Positions 24,770 to 32,055 of a stretch of 32,278 bases of DNA are shown piece after piece (the stretch's first letter is position 1; each line of letters begins with the position of its first letter). This DNA is from JBILCM01 sp044353165. Lineage in GTDB: Bacteria; Bacillota; Bacilli; Paenibacillales; YIM-B00363. The stretch covers positions 1 to 32,278 of the forward strand of contig JBILCM010000023.1 of assembly GCA_044353165.1 (NCBI GenBank), given 5' to 3'. The translations under genes and the position numbers were made by a program. The notes beneath the pieces were generated by a model. That model searched no databases and was not told the origin of the DNA. It was given only the letters and a program-made list of their open reading frames with translations.

Positions 24770-24793
24770 CATCAACATCACCATCAACATCAC
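24770..24793. repeat. 12-bp tandem repeat CATCAACATCAC, two copies
   Basis: Two perfect adjacent copies are flanked by partial units (CATCCC before, CATCAC after), so the CATCAnC pattern covers about 24764-24799. This looks like a slippage-prone simple repeat. Confidence 0.85.
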
Positions 24794-24819
24794 CATCACT
24801 TTGGCCAGCTAGGGGATAC

Positions 24820-24855
24820 TCCCTTTACTCCCTTTACTCCCTTTACTCCCTTTAC
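24820..24855. repeat. 9-bp tandem repeat TCCCTTTAC, four copies
   Basis: Four perfect adjacent units are followed by a degenerate fifth (TCGCTTTGG). They lie in the gap between hemL and the transposase-like gene. The unit length is a multiple of three but no reading frame uses it. A minisatellite is the simplest reading. Confidence 0.9.
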
Positions 24856-24986
24856 TCGCTTTGGTTCACTCTGTACTTGGCTCAGCACCTTCGAGTACCA
24901 ACCTCACACAATAAACTTCACCCAAGCCTTGTGATTTCAAACTGGTTAAATTTCAACAGATGTTTGATATTTTTAGAGAAAAGTTA

Positions 24987-25015
24987 TTGTGTTAGGAACG
25001 AATGTTTGCTATACT
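24987..25015 (+). promoter_or_regulatory. Extended -10 promoter of the transposase-like gene
   Basis: TTGTGT (24987-24992), a 17-base spacer and TATACT (25010-25015) with an upstream TGC form a good extended -10 promoter. It is 44 bases upstream of the proposed TTG start. LexA-like dyads lie in its spacer and near its start point. Confidence 0.6.
24995..25008. promoter_or_regulatory. LexA/DinR-like box 1 in the promoter spacer
   Basis: GGAAC-GAAT-GTTTG matches the Bacillus DinR consensus CGAACRNRYGTTYC at 12 of 14 positions by eye; only the outermost bases differ. It lies between the -35 and -10 elements, where repressor binding would block polymerase. Confidence 0.45.
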
Positions 25016-25021
25016 TCAGTA

Positions 25022-25035
25022 AGAATATACGTTCG
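25022..25035. promoter_or_regulatory. LexA/DinR-like box 2 near the transcription start
   Basis: AGAAT-ATAC-GTTCG keeps a full right half-site and the RNRY spacer, with 11 of 14 consensus positions by eye. It covers the expected transcription start. A nested dyad ATACG-TT-CGTAT overlaps it (25027-25038). Confidence 0.35.
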
Positions 25036-25058
25036 TATTTGTCTTTTTGGAGGTTCCT

Positions 25059-26327
25059 TTGTTTAGTTTCAATTTTATCCAACAACAGCACCAACGCCTT
25101 CGTGATCATAACCTCCCATTCCCTCAGCTTGCCATCGATCCACTGACAGATGCTCTGCCTACTGATGTTCAGTTAACAGACATTGAGCCAACAGACGAGG
25201 ATCTCATTGACGTGCATCCCGCGGACGTCCATCCCGCGAACGTCCATCTCACAGGCATACATTTCACAGACGAGCATCCCGCAGACGTACTGCGAAATCG
25301 TGATCGACTTTCGTTCAATCTGTCGACTGATATGTCGCCTGCTTGCGCTCCCTTGACGGACGGCTCTACTGCGGATATAACGATGACTGAGGCGGAGGCC
25401 AATGCAACCTTCTATCGGTTAAAATGGCCCTGCGGTTATCGCTGCCCACGATGCGGTCATGCACATGCTTGTATAATTACTTCGCGACGCCTGCCATTAT
25501 ACCAATGCCGTGCATGTCGACACCAGACCACGTTAACCACAGGCACCGTTCTCGAAAAATCCCGTTTACCTCTTGTGAAGTGGGCGACCGCAATGCGACT
25601 GGTCTCCTCCCCTCACGGGGTGCGTGCCACGCAGCTCGCGAACATGTTATGCATTTCTTATAAGACGGCTTTTCGCATGCTTAAGATGCTCCGACGGGCG
25701 ATCAGCGAGAACGATGCGCAACAACTGTTGCAAGGGCACGTGCATTGGGGGTCTGCAAGTTATGGATTCAATAACGGCCATCCTGATGTTCGCCACCCAC
25801 AGGAGCATCCTGTAATGGTTGCGGGATCGTTCGGGCATTCATTTGAACCGCCCATGTTGCGGTTCATCGATTATTTGCAGTTGCAAGCGACGGGGGCCAT
25901 TCCTTCTGAGCTAAGGCACCTGGATATTACCGACGTCCGACTGTCACCGGATGAACCCATCCCCCTTGCCGTCAAAATCCGAGTGATCCCACCAGAACAC
26001 CTAGATCACAAAGATTTACACCGGGGCTCGGAACGGACTTGGGTGTATGGACAAATTGAACGTTCAAAAAGTCATGTGCAGAAGATCAAACAATTTCGCT
26101 ATAACAGATTCGGGGAGTTGTCGCGGATGTTTCGCCGAGCTAAGCAGTGGATCAATAAGACGTTCCATGGAATTGGGCGAACCTATTTGCAGTTGTATTT
26201 TGACGAATTTTGTTTCCGTTACAACACCCATGTCCGTGGTGGGCCGGTATTTGAGACATTGATGAGTATCGTAATGCAGGGTCGGCGGGCGGAGGCTAGA
26301 AATATGAATCTAGAAATATCAATCTAG
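25059..26327 (+). CDS. IS1595-like transposase homologue, apparently catalytically dead
   Basis: The protein (about 422 residues from the TTG at 25059, which follows GGAGG at 25049-25053) has IS1595/ISXO2-type parts. A zinc ribbon carries CPRCGH and CRACRH (numbering from 25047: C133/C136, C154/C157). A helix-turn-helix region follows with GVRATQLANMLCISYKTAFR. A C-terminal YFDEFCFRYNTH matches the YLDEFxFRxNRR end of the family. At the place of the usual VEVDE catalytic strand it reads HVHWGSASYG, so the first acidic residue is absent, and no clear second Asp is found. The N terminus (about 34-83) is a five-residue repeat. No terminal inverted repeats or target duplication were found, so it is either an immobile relic or a domesticated gene. 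Its stop lies inside the 14-bp repeats at 26296-26351. Confidence 0.7.
   Translation: MFSFNFIQQQHQRLRDHNLPFPQLAIDPLTDALPTDVQLTDIEPTDEDLIDVHPADVHPANVHLTGIHFTDEHPADVLRNRDRLSFNLSTDMSPACAPLTDGSTADITMTEAEANATFYRLKWPCGYRCPRCGHAHACIITSRRLPLYQCRACRHQTTLTTGTVLEKSRLPLVKWATAMRLVSSPHGVRATQLANMLCISYKTAFRMLKMLRRAISENDAQQLLQGHVHWGSASYGFNNGHPDVRHPQEHPVMVAGSFGHSFEPPMLRFIDYLQLQATGAIPSELRHLDITDVRLSPDEPIPLAVKIRVIPPEHLDHKDLHRGSERTWVYGQIERSKSHVQKIKQFRYNRFGELSRMFRRAKQWINKTFHGIGRTYLQLYFDEFCFRYNTHVRGGPVFETLMSIVMQGRRAEARNMNLEISI
25146..25295 (+). repeat. Ten-unit five-residue coding repeat (15-bp period)
   Basis: Numbered from 25047, residues 34-83 divide exactly into ten five-residue units: TDALP, TDVQL, TDIEP, TDEDL, IDVHP, ADVHP, ANVHL, TGIHF, TDEHP, ADVLR. 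The shape (A/T)-(D/N)-(V/I)-x-x recalls pentapeptide-repeat proteins. The prolines and short length make a true beta-helix doubtful. At DNA level neighbouring 15-bp units are clearly related, for example CATCCCGCGGACGTC and CATCCCGCGAACGTC. Confidence 0.75.
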
Positions 26328-26351
26328 AAATATGAATTTAGAAGTTTGAAG
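26296..26351. repeat. 14-bp tandem repeat CTAGAAATATGAAT, three copies plus a degenerate fourth
   Basis: The units are 26296-26309, 26310-26323 (one change), 26324-26337 and a diverged unit at 26338-26351 (TTAGAAGTTTGAAG). The first two encode the last residues of the transposase-like protein, and its TAG stop falls in the third. Confidence 0.88.
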
Positions 26352-26634
26352 CAAGCAGTTTGAAGCGCATACAGGGATCAAAGGTTTGAGTGCGAGCATG
26401 TGTTGATTGAGCGTTCTTAATGAATTAATCTCTGAAAAAGATAATATATGTCAATGGCACAATACACGATGCTGAGTTACCTACATAGTGACGCAAAGGA
26501 AACACAAAAGAAACTTATACAAGGATAAGCAGAGTAACGCGAAAATAGAAGAAAAACACGAGGCGCAACACGAACACCAAGCAACATGCCACAGAGCATT
26601 CGTTGCTTGGTGCTGAGCGGTGACTCGTTGCCGA
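26352..26634. other. Non-coding AT-rich gap after the transposase-like gene
   Basis: With the repeat before it, this forms about 300 bases without a supported gene. It contains a second TTTGAAGC motif near 26360 continuing the decay of the repeat, an AT-rich stretch around 26415-26450, and the inverted repeat at 26575-26612. Short open frames here lack ribosome binding sites and recognisable products. Confidence 0.55.
26575..26612. terminator. 11-bp perfect inverted repeat, possible terminator of the minus-strand gene
   Basis: CACCAAGCAAC and GTTGCTTGGTG enclose a 16-base loop. It lies 22 bases beyond the stop of the Gfo/Idh gene on the minus strand. No T-tract follows directly; one appears about 20 bases later (minus-strand TGTTTTTCTTC). 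It may be a terminator, or the end of an old mobile element next to the transposase relic. Confidence 0.45.
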
Positions 26635-27870
26635 TTATGCTCGAAAACTTTCAGGGTCAAGTCGTTCGAAAGATTCAGGGATGTCACCGAAATCGGGGAT
26701 CGGCAACATGACCCCATCGCGTAAGGAAGATTCATGCGCGATCAATCCCGGTACGACATATCGCGCCGCTTCCCAAGCATGAATCGGCGGTTGTTTATGG
26801 GTGTATACTGCTTTCACAAAGTCATCTACCAAAAATTGGTGGGAGCCGAAGTGACCATTCGGCTGACCTTGGAAAGTCAGAGGAAGGCGCTCAGCATGGT
26901 GTGCTTTTGCAATCTTTGAATGAAAATCATGGATCAAGGCATCATGTAAGTCCTCACTCATTCGGTCGAGACTTACATACACATCTTTACATTCGAGCAA
27001 GTCAGTGACCACCTGTTGTTCCCCCCTTTCCAACGTTGTCCATACCGAACCGCCAGCATGCTCCTCAAAACTACCTTCCGTACCAAACATGCTCATATAC
27101 ACACTATTTGGGCCAGACCAACCCACACGTCGAAATTCATTCACACGCATCATCCCTCCATCAGAGGTGCGAATCAGTGCGCTTTGGTTGCTGTAGGGAT
27201 TGTTCCACAAGTTTGCCCCCTTGCGAAAAATACCATCCTCATGTTTGTCTATGAAACCTAAACATGATACATGCGTTGCTTTCGCACCCGTCACGGATAG
27301 GATCATACCTACCGAGTGAGTTGGATAGTACATAGGCGGAATTCCGGCTACTTTCTTCCAGTCTGCGCCGCCTGAATACTGGAACGCGTCATAGAATCCG
27401 TGAGTCATATCATGCAAATACTGAGCTTCACCATAAACGAATGAACCGAATTGTCCGGCTCGAAAACGATCCCTACACAACACTGTGGAGGGATAATAAT
27501 AACTTGTTTCTCCACTCATATAAATCAATTTTGAACGTTTGATTTCATTGATGATTTGTTGAATATCTTCGAGACTTTGTGCCATAGGCACTGCGCAATA
27601 GACGTGTTTACCTGCACGCAACGCTTGCAGAGTTTGTTCTCCGTGGAGATGACGTTGCGTAAAGATCGCAATGGCATCCACATCACTAGCGAGGAGTTGT
27701 TCAAACGAATCAAATACGTGTTCAATTCCAAAGACGTCAGCAAATTTTTCCCTGCGCTCCGCAATAAGTTCAGCAATATACACTGCATCTACATATGGAT
27801 GTGCCTTAAACAAAGGTACAAACGATCTTGCGAATTTACCTGCTCCCAAAATACCGATTTTTAATCCCAA
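26635..27870 (-). CDS. Gfo/Idh/MocA-like protein with AVP instead of EKP
   Basis: This 411-residue protein has an N-terminal Rossmann fold with GILGAGKFA and a C-terminal domain that keeps a His at 185 (YYPTHSVG). The family motif EKP is replaced by AVP (93-95, KHVYCAVPMA), so the usual lysine is absent. The protein is longer than the other two Gfo/Idh proteins here and has extra loops. Some GH109-like and other carbohydrate-acting Gfo/Idh members differ in mechanism, so a simple NAD dehydrogenase should not be assumed. It starts with TTG at 27870, supported by GAGGTG seven bases upstream. It diverges from an AraC regulator that probably controls it. Confidence 0.85.
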   Translation of the reverse strand: MGLKIGILGAGKFARSFVPLFKAHPYVDAVYIAELIAERREKFADVFGIEHVFDSFEQLLASDVDAIAIFTQRHLHGEQTLQALRAGKHVYCAVPMAQSLEDIQQIINEIKRSKLIYMSGETSYYYPSTVLCRDRFRAGQFGSFVYGEAQYLHDMTHGFYDAFQYSGGADWKKVAGIPPMYYPTHSVGMILSVTGAKATHVSCLGFIDKHEDGIFRKGANLWNNPYSNQSALIRTSDGGMMRVNEFRRVGWSGPNSVYMSMFGTEGSFEEHAGGSVWTTLERGEQQVVTDLLECKDVYVSLDRMSEDLHDALIHDFHSKIAKAHHAERLPLTFQGQPNGHFGSHQFLVDDFVKAVYTHKQPPIHAWEAARYVVPGLIAHESSLRDGVMLPIPDFGDIPESFERLDPESFRA

Positions 27871-27901
27871 GCATCATCACCTCAATATGAATAGAAAACC
27901 T

Positions 27902-27930
27902 TTGACAAAACTAATTTTATGACATAACGT
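27902..27930 (+). promoter_or_regulatory. Candidate promoter of the second AraC gene
   Basis: A perfect -35 TTGACA (27902-27907) is followed after 17 bases by a poor -10 TAACGT (27925-27930). The start codon lies about 68 bases further on. The weak -10 makes this tentative. Confidence 0.3.
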
Positions 27931-27997
27931 TGCTATTGTCTGTGGATTTCATCAACAATCTGGTTTCCAATATTACGATTTTGAAAGGTAATGACGA

Positions 27998-28846
27998 ATG
28001 GTACAACCCCCACACTATGAGTCGTCGTACTCCGATTGGATGAACAATTCCTTCCCACCGTTTATCACACTTGCACACTTATTTCATGCCCCTGTAGGTT
28101 GGGGTATATTGAATCGCCGACTTAAGGACTATGCGCTACAGTACGTTGTGGAGGGCGAAGCGGAATATGAAATCGAGGGGATTGTCTACCTTACAAAAAC
28201 AGGAGATATTATCATTCATCGTCCCCATGAACTTCACACGCTGCGAATGAAACCAGGAAAACCTTATGTATGTATCTCTTTGGTTTTTCATATGGGTGAT
28301 GCCAAGTTCCCGCTCGAACCCTCGTTACAAATGCATCATTATTGTGGGAATTATAAAGATCAACTGACAGAAAAACTGTTGTCAGAATTAATTGTTTCTT
28401 ATCGGAAGAGAGGTCTGGAGCATCAACTGAAGTGCAAATCGTTATTTTTACACATTTTATCGGAGATTGAAGCACAAATAAATTTGCATTCTGCAAAAAT
28501 AGATACGAGTAAAAAACTGAATCGGATGGTGTTAGTGAAGAATGCGATCGTAAAGAACTTTGATCAGGCATTGGATTATGCGTTATTGGAGCAAATTGCG
28601 GGGATCACAAAAAATCATCTCATTGCGAGCTTTAAAAAAACATTCGGCATTGCACCTGGCCAATTTCAAATTATGTTGCGCGTTCAGAAAGCGAAAGAGT
28701 TAGCCATTCATACTGGTTTATCGGTGGGGGAGATTGCAAACCAAGTTGGATACAACGATGTGCATACATTCGGAAAAACATTTAAAAAGAAAACGGGCTA
28801 CAGCTTGACTCAATATTGTTCAAGTCTTGTAGCCAAATTGAAGTAA
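27998..28846 (+). CDS. AraC-family transcriptional regulator
   Basis: This 282-residue protein has an N-terminal cupin-like sensor (about 40-95: YALQYVVEGEAEYEIEGIVY, GDIIIHRPHELHTL). A C-terminal double helix-turn-helix covers about 180-278, with YALLEQIAGITKNHLIASFKKTFG, QKAKELA, SVGEIANQVGYNDVHTFGKTFKKKTG and SLTQY. AAAGGT lies 8 bases before the ATG. It is more AT-rich than its neighbours. It diverges from the AVP-type Gfo/Idh gene across 127 bases and is probably its sugar-responsive regulator. Confidence 0.9.
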   Translation: MVQPPHYESSYSDWMNNSFPPFITLAHLFHAPVGWGILNRRLKDYALQYVVEGEAEYEIEGIVYLTKTGDIIIHRPHELHTLRMKPGKPYVCISLVFHMGDAKFPLEPSLQMHHYCGNYKDQLTEKLLSELIVSYRKRGLEHQLKCKSLFLHILSEIEAQINLHSAKIDTSKKLNRMVLVKNAIVKNFDQALDYALLEQIAGITKNHLIASFKKTFGIAPGQFQIMLRVQKAKELAIHTGLSVGEIANQVGYNDVHTFGKTFKKKTGYSLTQYCSSLVAKLK

Positions 28847-28852
28847 TCAAAA

Positions 28853-29815
28853 TTACACCGTATGAAGCGGCGTGCGACCGTGCAGCGCATCCACTAAATT
28901 GCGAGCAGCCAGCATGGCCATGTCAAGCCTTGTTTGGGCCGTAGCCGAACCAATGTGCGGAAGTGCCACGACGTTGGGCATTTGAAGTAAAGGATTGTCT
29001 GGCGCTACAGGTTCTTGCTCGAATACATCGAGTCCTGCGCCGCGAATGCGACCGAGTTGCAACGCTTCGATGAGCGCTGCTTCATCGACCGTCTGGCCCC
29101 GTGACGTATTGATGAATATGGCGCTCGATTTCATCTTGGCGAACTGCTCACGCCCGATCAATCCGATAGTATCAGGCGTCAGGGGCGTCATCAATAGGAC
29201 GAAATCCGCTGTGGCAAGCAGTTCATCCAAGGATTGATACATCACGCCCAGTTGTTCTTCTGCCTCGTATTTTCGCGTTCGGGTATGGTAGGTGACGTTC
29301 ATGGAAAAACCAAACTTCGCGCGTCGTGCTATCGCTTCTCCAATTCGGCCCATACCGATGATACCCAGATGGGCATGATGAACATCAACGCCGAACAAAT
29401 TCTCGTTGTCATATTTGTGCCACAAACCGGCGCGCACATAACGATCAAGTTCGGCAACACGCCGAGCTGTGCTCAAAATTAAGGCGAATGCCAGATCAGC
29501 GACGGTCTCATCAAGCACACCTGGCGTATTCATGCCGATCACACCGCGAGCGCGCATGGCCGACAGGTCAAAATGATTGTAGCCTACGCTCATCGTACTT
29601 ACCGCTCTTAATTTAAGGGCACAATCTAGCAGCGCCTGGTTAATTTTGCGACCCGACACGAGCAGTCCTTCAACATCAGCGACAGCTGCTGCTACTTCTT
29701 CTTGAGACATCGGTTCGCGCTTATCCCGAATCGTACAATGACAATGCTCGGCAAGATAGGCTGCGACCGGAGCAGGGATCGGTTGATCGACGAATATTCT
29801 GGGTTTTACAGACAT
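28853..29815 (-). CDS. D-isomer 2-hydroxyacid dehydrogenase (glyoxylate/hydroxypyruvate reductase-like)
   Basis: This 320-residue NAD(P)H-dependent dehydrogenase contains the dinucleotide-binding GIIGMGRIGEAIARR at 151-165, and the catalytic residues Arg239 (INTSRG), Glu268 (FEQEP) and His287 (LPHIGS). Sequence patterns such as VGYNHFDLSAMRARG and NTPGVLDETVADLAFALIL point to the GhrB/GyaR group acting on glyoxylate, hydroxypyruvate or 2-ketogluconate. A longer frame reaches 29875 inside the PHP gene. The ATG at 29815 has AGGGAG about 10 bases upstream and starts the fold directly. It is last in a lipoprotein-phosphatase-dehydrogenase operon. Confidence 0.92.
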   Translation of the reverse strand: MSVKPRIFVDQPIPAPVAAYLAEHCHCTIRDKREPMSQEEVAAAVADVEGLLVSGRKINQALLDCALKLRAVSTMSVGYNHFDLSAMRARGVIGMNTPGVLDETVADLAFALILSTARRVAELDRYVRAGLWHKYDNENLFGVDVHHAHLGIIGMGRIGEAIARRAKFGFSMNVTYHTRTRKYEAEEQLGVMYQSLDELLATADFVLLMTPLTPDTIGLIGREQFAKMKSSAIFINTSRGQTVDEAALIEALQLGRIRGAGLDVFEQEPVAPDNPLLQMPNVVALPHIGSATAQTRLDMAMLAARNLVDALHGRTPLHTV

Positions 29816-29829
29816 GGTGGTAGCTCTCC

Positions 29830-30666
29830 CTACTGAAATGAATGATGTGAACATTGTGATGCAAACCATTCCCAACCGCTGCCTACATCATGCGGGTGAT
29901 GTGCATCTGAACCGAACACGACGGGAATCTCTCTTTGAATACACGCTTGCAAAAACCATTCGGGCACATACACCAACCCGCAAGTCGCTTTTCGTAAACC
30001 CGCGGTATTCACGTCGATGCCCACCCCCGTCTCTTCAAGGATCGGCAACAACCGATCGAGTCGTTCCTTCATCTGCGCTGGATCGATGTTCGGTAGCACG
30101 TTGCGAAACTTCTCAATCAGATTGATGTGGCCTATACGCCGCGGCACTTGGATATCCCATGATGATGCATGCCGAATGGCCAGCTCTACATGGTCATAAT
30201 AAGCGTTAACGACCTGCTCCATCGAACCGTAATATTGCAACAGATGGTCACGAAAATCTTCGGGTTTATAGTCGATACAGCGCATCCCCCCGCGACCCGG
30301 TAAATAATGTACAGAAATGAGGAGATCCTCGATCTCCTCATGCACTTGTGAAATAATCTTTTCTGTGAACGATTCATTCCCGTGCAAATAATCGATCTCC
30401 AGACCTACAAGCACATCCAACCGATCAGCATACTGCTGCTTTAGCGTCTGCACACATTGGATATAGGGGCGTAGTTCGGACCAATCCATGGCCAACTCAC
30501 GCATAAGTTGCGGGTCGTCAATCCAACGCTCGGGAACAGGAGGATGCTCGCTTACCGTGTAGCGTTCAAAACCAAGTTCTACTGCGCGTTCTAAATACGC
30601 TTCCAAATGTACCGAACTGCCGTGTTTACAGAAATGTGAGTGCGTATGTCCGTCCCATTTTGCCAT
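29830..30666 (-). CDS. PHP-domain histidinol-phosphatase (HisJ/HisK type)
   Basis: This 278-residue metal-dependent phosphatase of the PHP superfamily has the first metal motif DGHTHSHFCKHG (His7, His9, His11), then SEHPPVP, a Glu in GLEIDYL, His in ISVHYLPG and IGHINLI, and the final GSDAHHPHDVG. All usual metal ligands appear intact, and length matches HisJ. The expected reaction is hydrolysis of L-histidinol phosphate in histidine synthesis, although no other his gene is nearby. It starts 11 bases after the lipoprotein stop and ends 14 bases before the dehydrogenase start. Confidence 0.9.
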   Translation of the reverse strand: MAKWDGHTHSHFCKHGSSVHLEAYLERAVELGFERYTVSEHPPVPERWIDDPQLMRELAMDWSELRPYIQCVQTLKQQYADRLDVLVGLEIDYLHGNESFTEKIISQVHEEIEDLLISVHYLPGRGGMRCIDYKPEDFRDHLLQYYGSMEQVVNAYYDHVELAIRHASSWDIQVPRRIGHINLIEKFRNVLPNIDPAQMKERLDRLLPILEETGVGIDVNTAGLRKATCGLVYVPEWFLQACIQREIPVVFGSDAHHPHDVGSGWEWFASQCSHHSFQ

Positions 30667-30677
30667 AACATCCTCGC

Positions 30678-31130
30678 TTATTGCTCCAATTGATTGAGTT
30701 CAGTGAGCAGTTTCATCATGTTCTGTACGGTATCAAAAACCGGCGCTTCGGCTAGCGCCTGCAAATCGATCTCACCGTTCTCAATCTGCTTGACATACGT
30801 GTCAATCTCTTGCTGGAAAGTATCGTTATACGTGAGAAGTTGGTTGTGAATCTCTTCAGCAAAACCAGGCGGCACCAATCCACTAAAAGCGACTAACCGT
30901 TCTTTCATCGTCAAAAATTGTTGCTTTAATGTCTCTAACGTGTCTTTATTAGCTATGGCTTCTGTCGCAAGTGCTGGAATTTCATCAGCAAATTGGTTCG
31001 CGTCATTGATCAAATCCGTTGCTTCAACCGTATAATTGATTGTATTGCTGACATCCTCAATTACGGAACAACCGGTCAACACAACGATCGCGGTTATCAT
31101 GGCCAAGATAAGTATTTTGCTGAATTTCAT
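30678..31130 (-). CDS. DUF6376-like lipoprotein
   Basis: This small lipoprotein of 150 residues has a lipobox LTGC (Cys about 21) after a hydrophobic signal, followed by a mostly helical domain with coiled-coil-like spacing (NDANQFADEIPALATEAIANKD, LKQQFLTMKERLVAF, PPGFAEEIHNQLLTYND). It resembles the DUF6376 lipoproteins of Bacillus and Paenibacillus; the function is unknown. A GTG at 31139 is in frame but overlaps the GGGGGAG site. The ATG at 31130 with 8-base spacing is preferred. It heads the minus-strand operon with the PHP phosphatase. Confidence 0.85.
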   Translation of the reverse strand: MKFSKILILAMITAIVVLTGCSVIEDVSNTINYTVEATDLINDANQFADEIPALATEAIANKDTLETLKQQFLTMKERLVAFSGLVPPGFAEEIHNQLLTYNDTFQQEIDTYVKQIENGEIDLQALAEAPVFDTVQNMMKLLTELNQLEQ

Positions 31131-31219
31131 TGTTCTCACTCCCCCGTCATTCTTGATACTCCTATCTAATCATACTTCATTCAACCTCTTCAAGTTTCAA
31201 AAATGTTGCTGAATACCCC

Positions 31220-31251
31220 CACTTGAAGTGGATCAAGAAATCATGTATAGT
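31220..31251 (+). promoter_or_regulatory. Promoter of the TerC-family gene with a dyad over the -35
   Basis: TTGAAG (31223-31228), a 17-base spacer and TATAGT (31246-31251) form a plausible promoter about 34 bases before the ATG. The -35 lies inside the dyad CACTT-G-AAGTG (31220-31230), a possible operator. No yybP-ykoY manganese riboswitch is seen in the short leader. Confidence 0.5.
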
Positions 31252-31284
31252 CAACGCAAAATGCCATAGATGGAGTGATTATGG

Positions 31285-32055
31285 ATGGAGATTGGAGCGA
31301 GTCTGTTATTAGAGTATGGTTGGACCTTGTTAGTACTTATTGCTTTAGAGGGGATCCTCGCCGCGGATAATGCGTTGGTCATTGCCGTGATGGTGAAGCA
31401 TCTCCCTGCGGAGCAACGAAAGAAAGCCATTTTCTACGGGCTAGCTGGTGCATTTATTTTCCGTTTTGCCTCGTTGTTTACGATTTCGTTCCTGGTCGAT
31501 GTGTGGCAAGTGCAAGCGCTTGGGGCACTCTATTTGCTGTTTATTGCCGCCAACCATCTGTTCCGAAAAACTGTGGTCAAGAAAGCAGAGCTCGATGCAG
31601 CGGGGGCTGTGAAGGGGAATGGATTTTGGATGACCGTCTTGAAAGTCGAATTGGCGGATATCGCGTTCGCAGTGGATTCGATTCTTGCGGCTGTAGCTTT
31701 GGCCGTGGCGCTGCCCGAATTGGGTTACGGCACATTCGGAGGCATGGACAGCGGTCAATTTGCGGTGGTGTTAACAGGAGGGATTATTGGCTTAGTTGCG
31801 ATGCGTTTTGCGGCGAACTGGTTCGTGAAGCTGTTAGACCATCGTCCAGGGCTTGAGAAAGCCGCGTTCCTCATTGTCGGCTGGGTCGGCGTCAAACTGG
31901 CTGTTTACGCAGCATCCCACCCGGGACTCGCCTTGTTGCCGGAAGCGTTCGCGAAAAGCGCGCTATGGAAGTTGTTCTTCTGGGCCGTGTTGCTCTCCAT
32001 CTTCGCTTGGGGTTGGTTCTCTGGCGCGAAGAAGGGCGAGAAATCGGCAGCTTAA
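31285..32055 (+). CDS. TerC-family integral membrane protein
   Basis: This 256-residue membrane protein has about seven hydrophobic segments and belongs to the TerC/YkoY/Alx family implicated in metal (manganese) efflux and tellurium resistance. The two diagnostic acidic motifs are EGILAADNALVIA (22-34) in the first helix and VELADIAFAVDSILAA around 120-135. The start has GGAG about 9 bases upstream. The stop TAA overlaps the stop of the convergent gene in the sequence TTAA (32052-32055). Its terminator hairpin lies inside that neighbour. Confidence 0.92.
   Translation: MEIGASLLLEYGWTLLVLIALEGILAADNALVIAVMVKHLPAEQRKKAIFYGLAGAFIFRFASLFTISFLVDVWQVQALGALYLLFIAANHLFRKTVVKKAELDAAGAVKGNGFWMTVLKVELADIAFAVDSILAAVALAVALPELGYGTFGGMDSGQFAVVLTGGIIGLVAMRFAANWFVKLLDHRPGLEKAAFLIVGWVGVKLAVYAASHPGLALLPEAFAKSALWKLFFWAVLLSIFAWGWFSGAKKGEKSAA

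Larger units (their letters stand above)
24717..25058. other. Non-coding gap with two short tandem repeats and a promoter
   Basis: No gene is supported here. The left part holds CATCAACATCAC twice (24770-24793) and TCCCTTTAC four times (24820-24855). The right part is AT-rich and carries the promoter and dyads described separately (24987-25035). No convincing terminator for hemL was found. Confidence 0.6.

Noticed and set aside
24812..24824. GGGGATACTCCC as the hemL terminator
   Set aside because: The stem is only four to five pairs with a three-base loop and lies about 95 bases past the stop. The match arises from the TCCCTTTAC repeat.
24770..24855. Tandem repeats as a CRISPR array
   Set aside because: Units are 9 and 12 bp, directly adjacent without spacers, and no cas genes are near.
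26481..26735. 84-codon minus-strand frame overlapping the end of the Gfo/Idh gene
   Set aside because: It is out of frame with the gene, Cys/Phe/Leu-rich, without a ribosome binding site, and mostly in the non-coding gap.
31140..31284. yybP-ykoY manganese riboswitch before the TerC-family gene
   Set aside because: The promoter lies only about 34 bases from the start codon, leaving no room for the aptamer, and its conserved loops are not visible.
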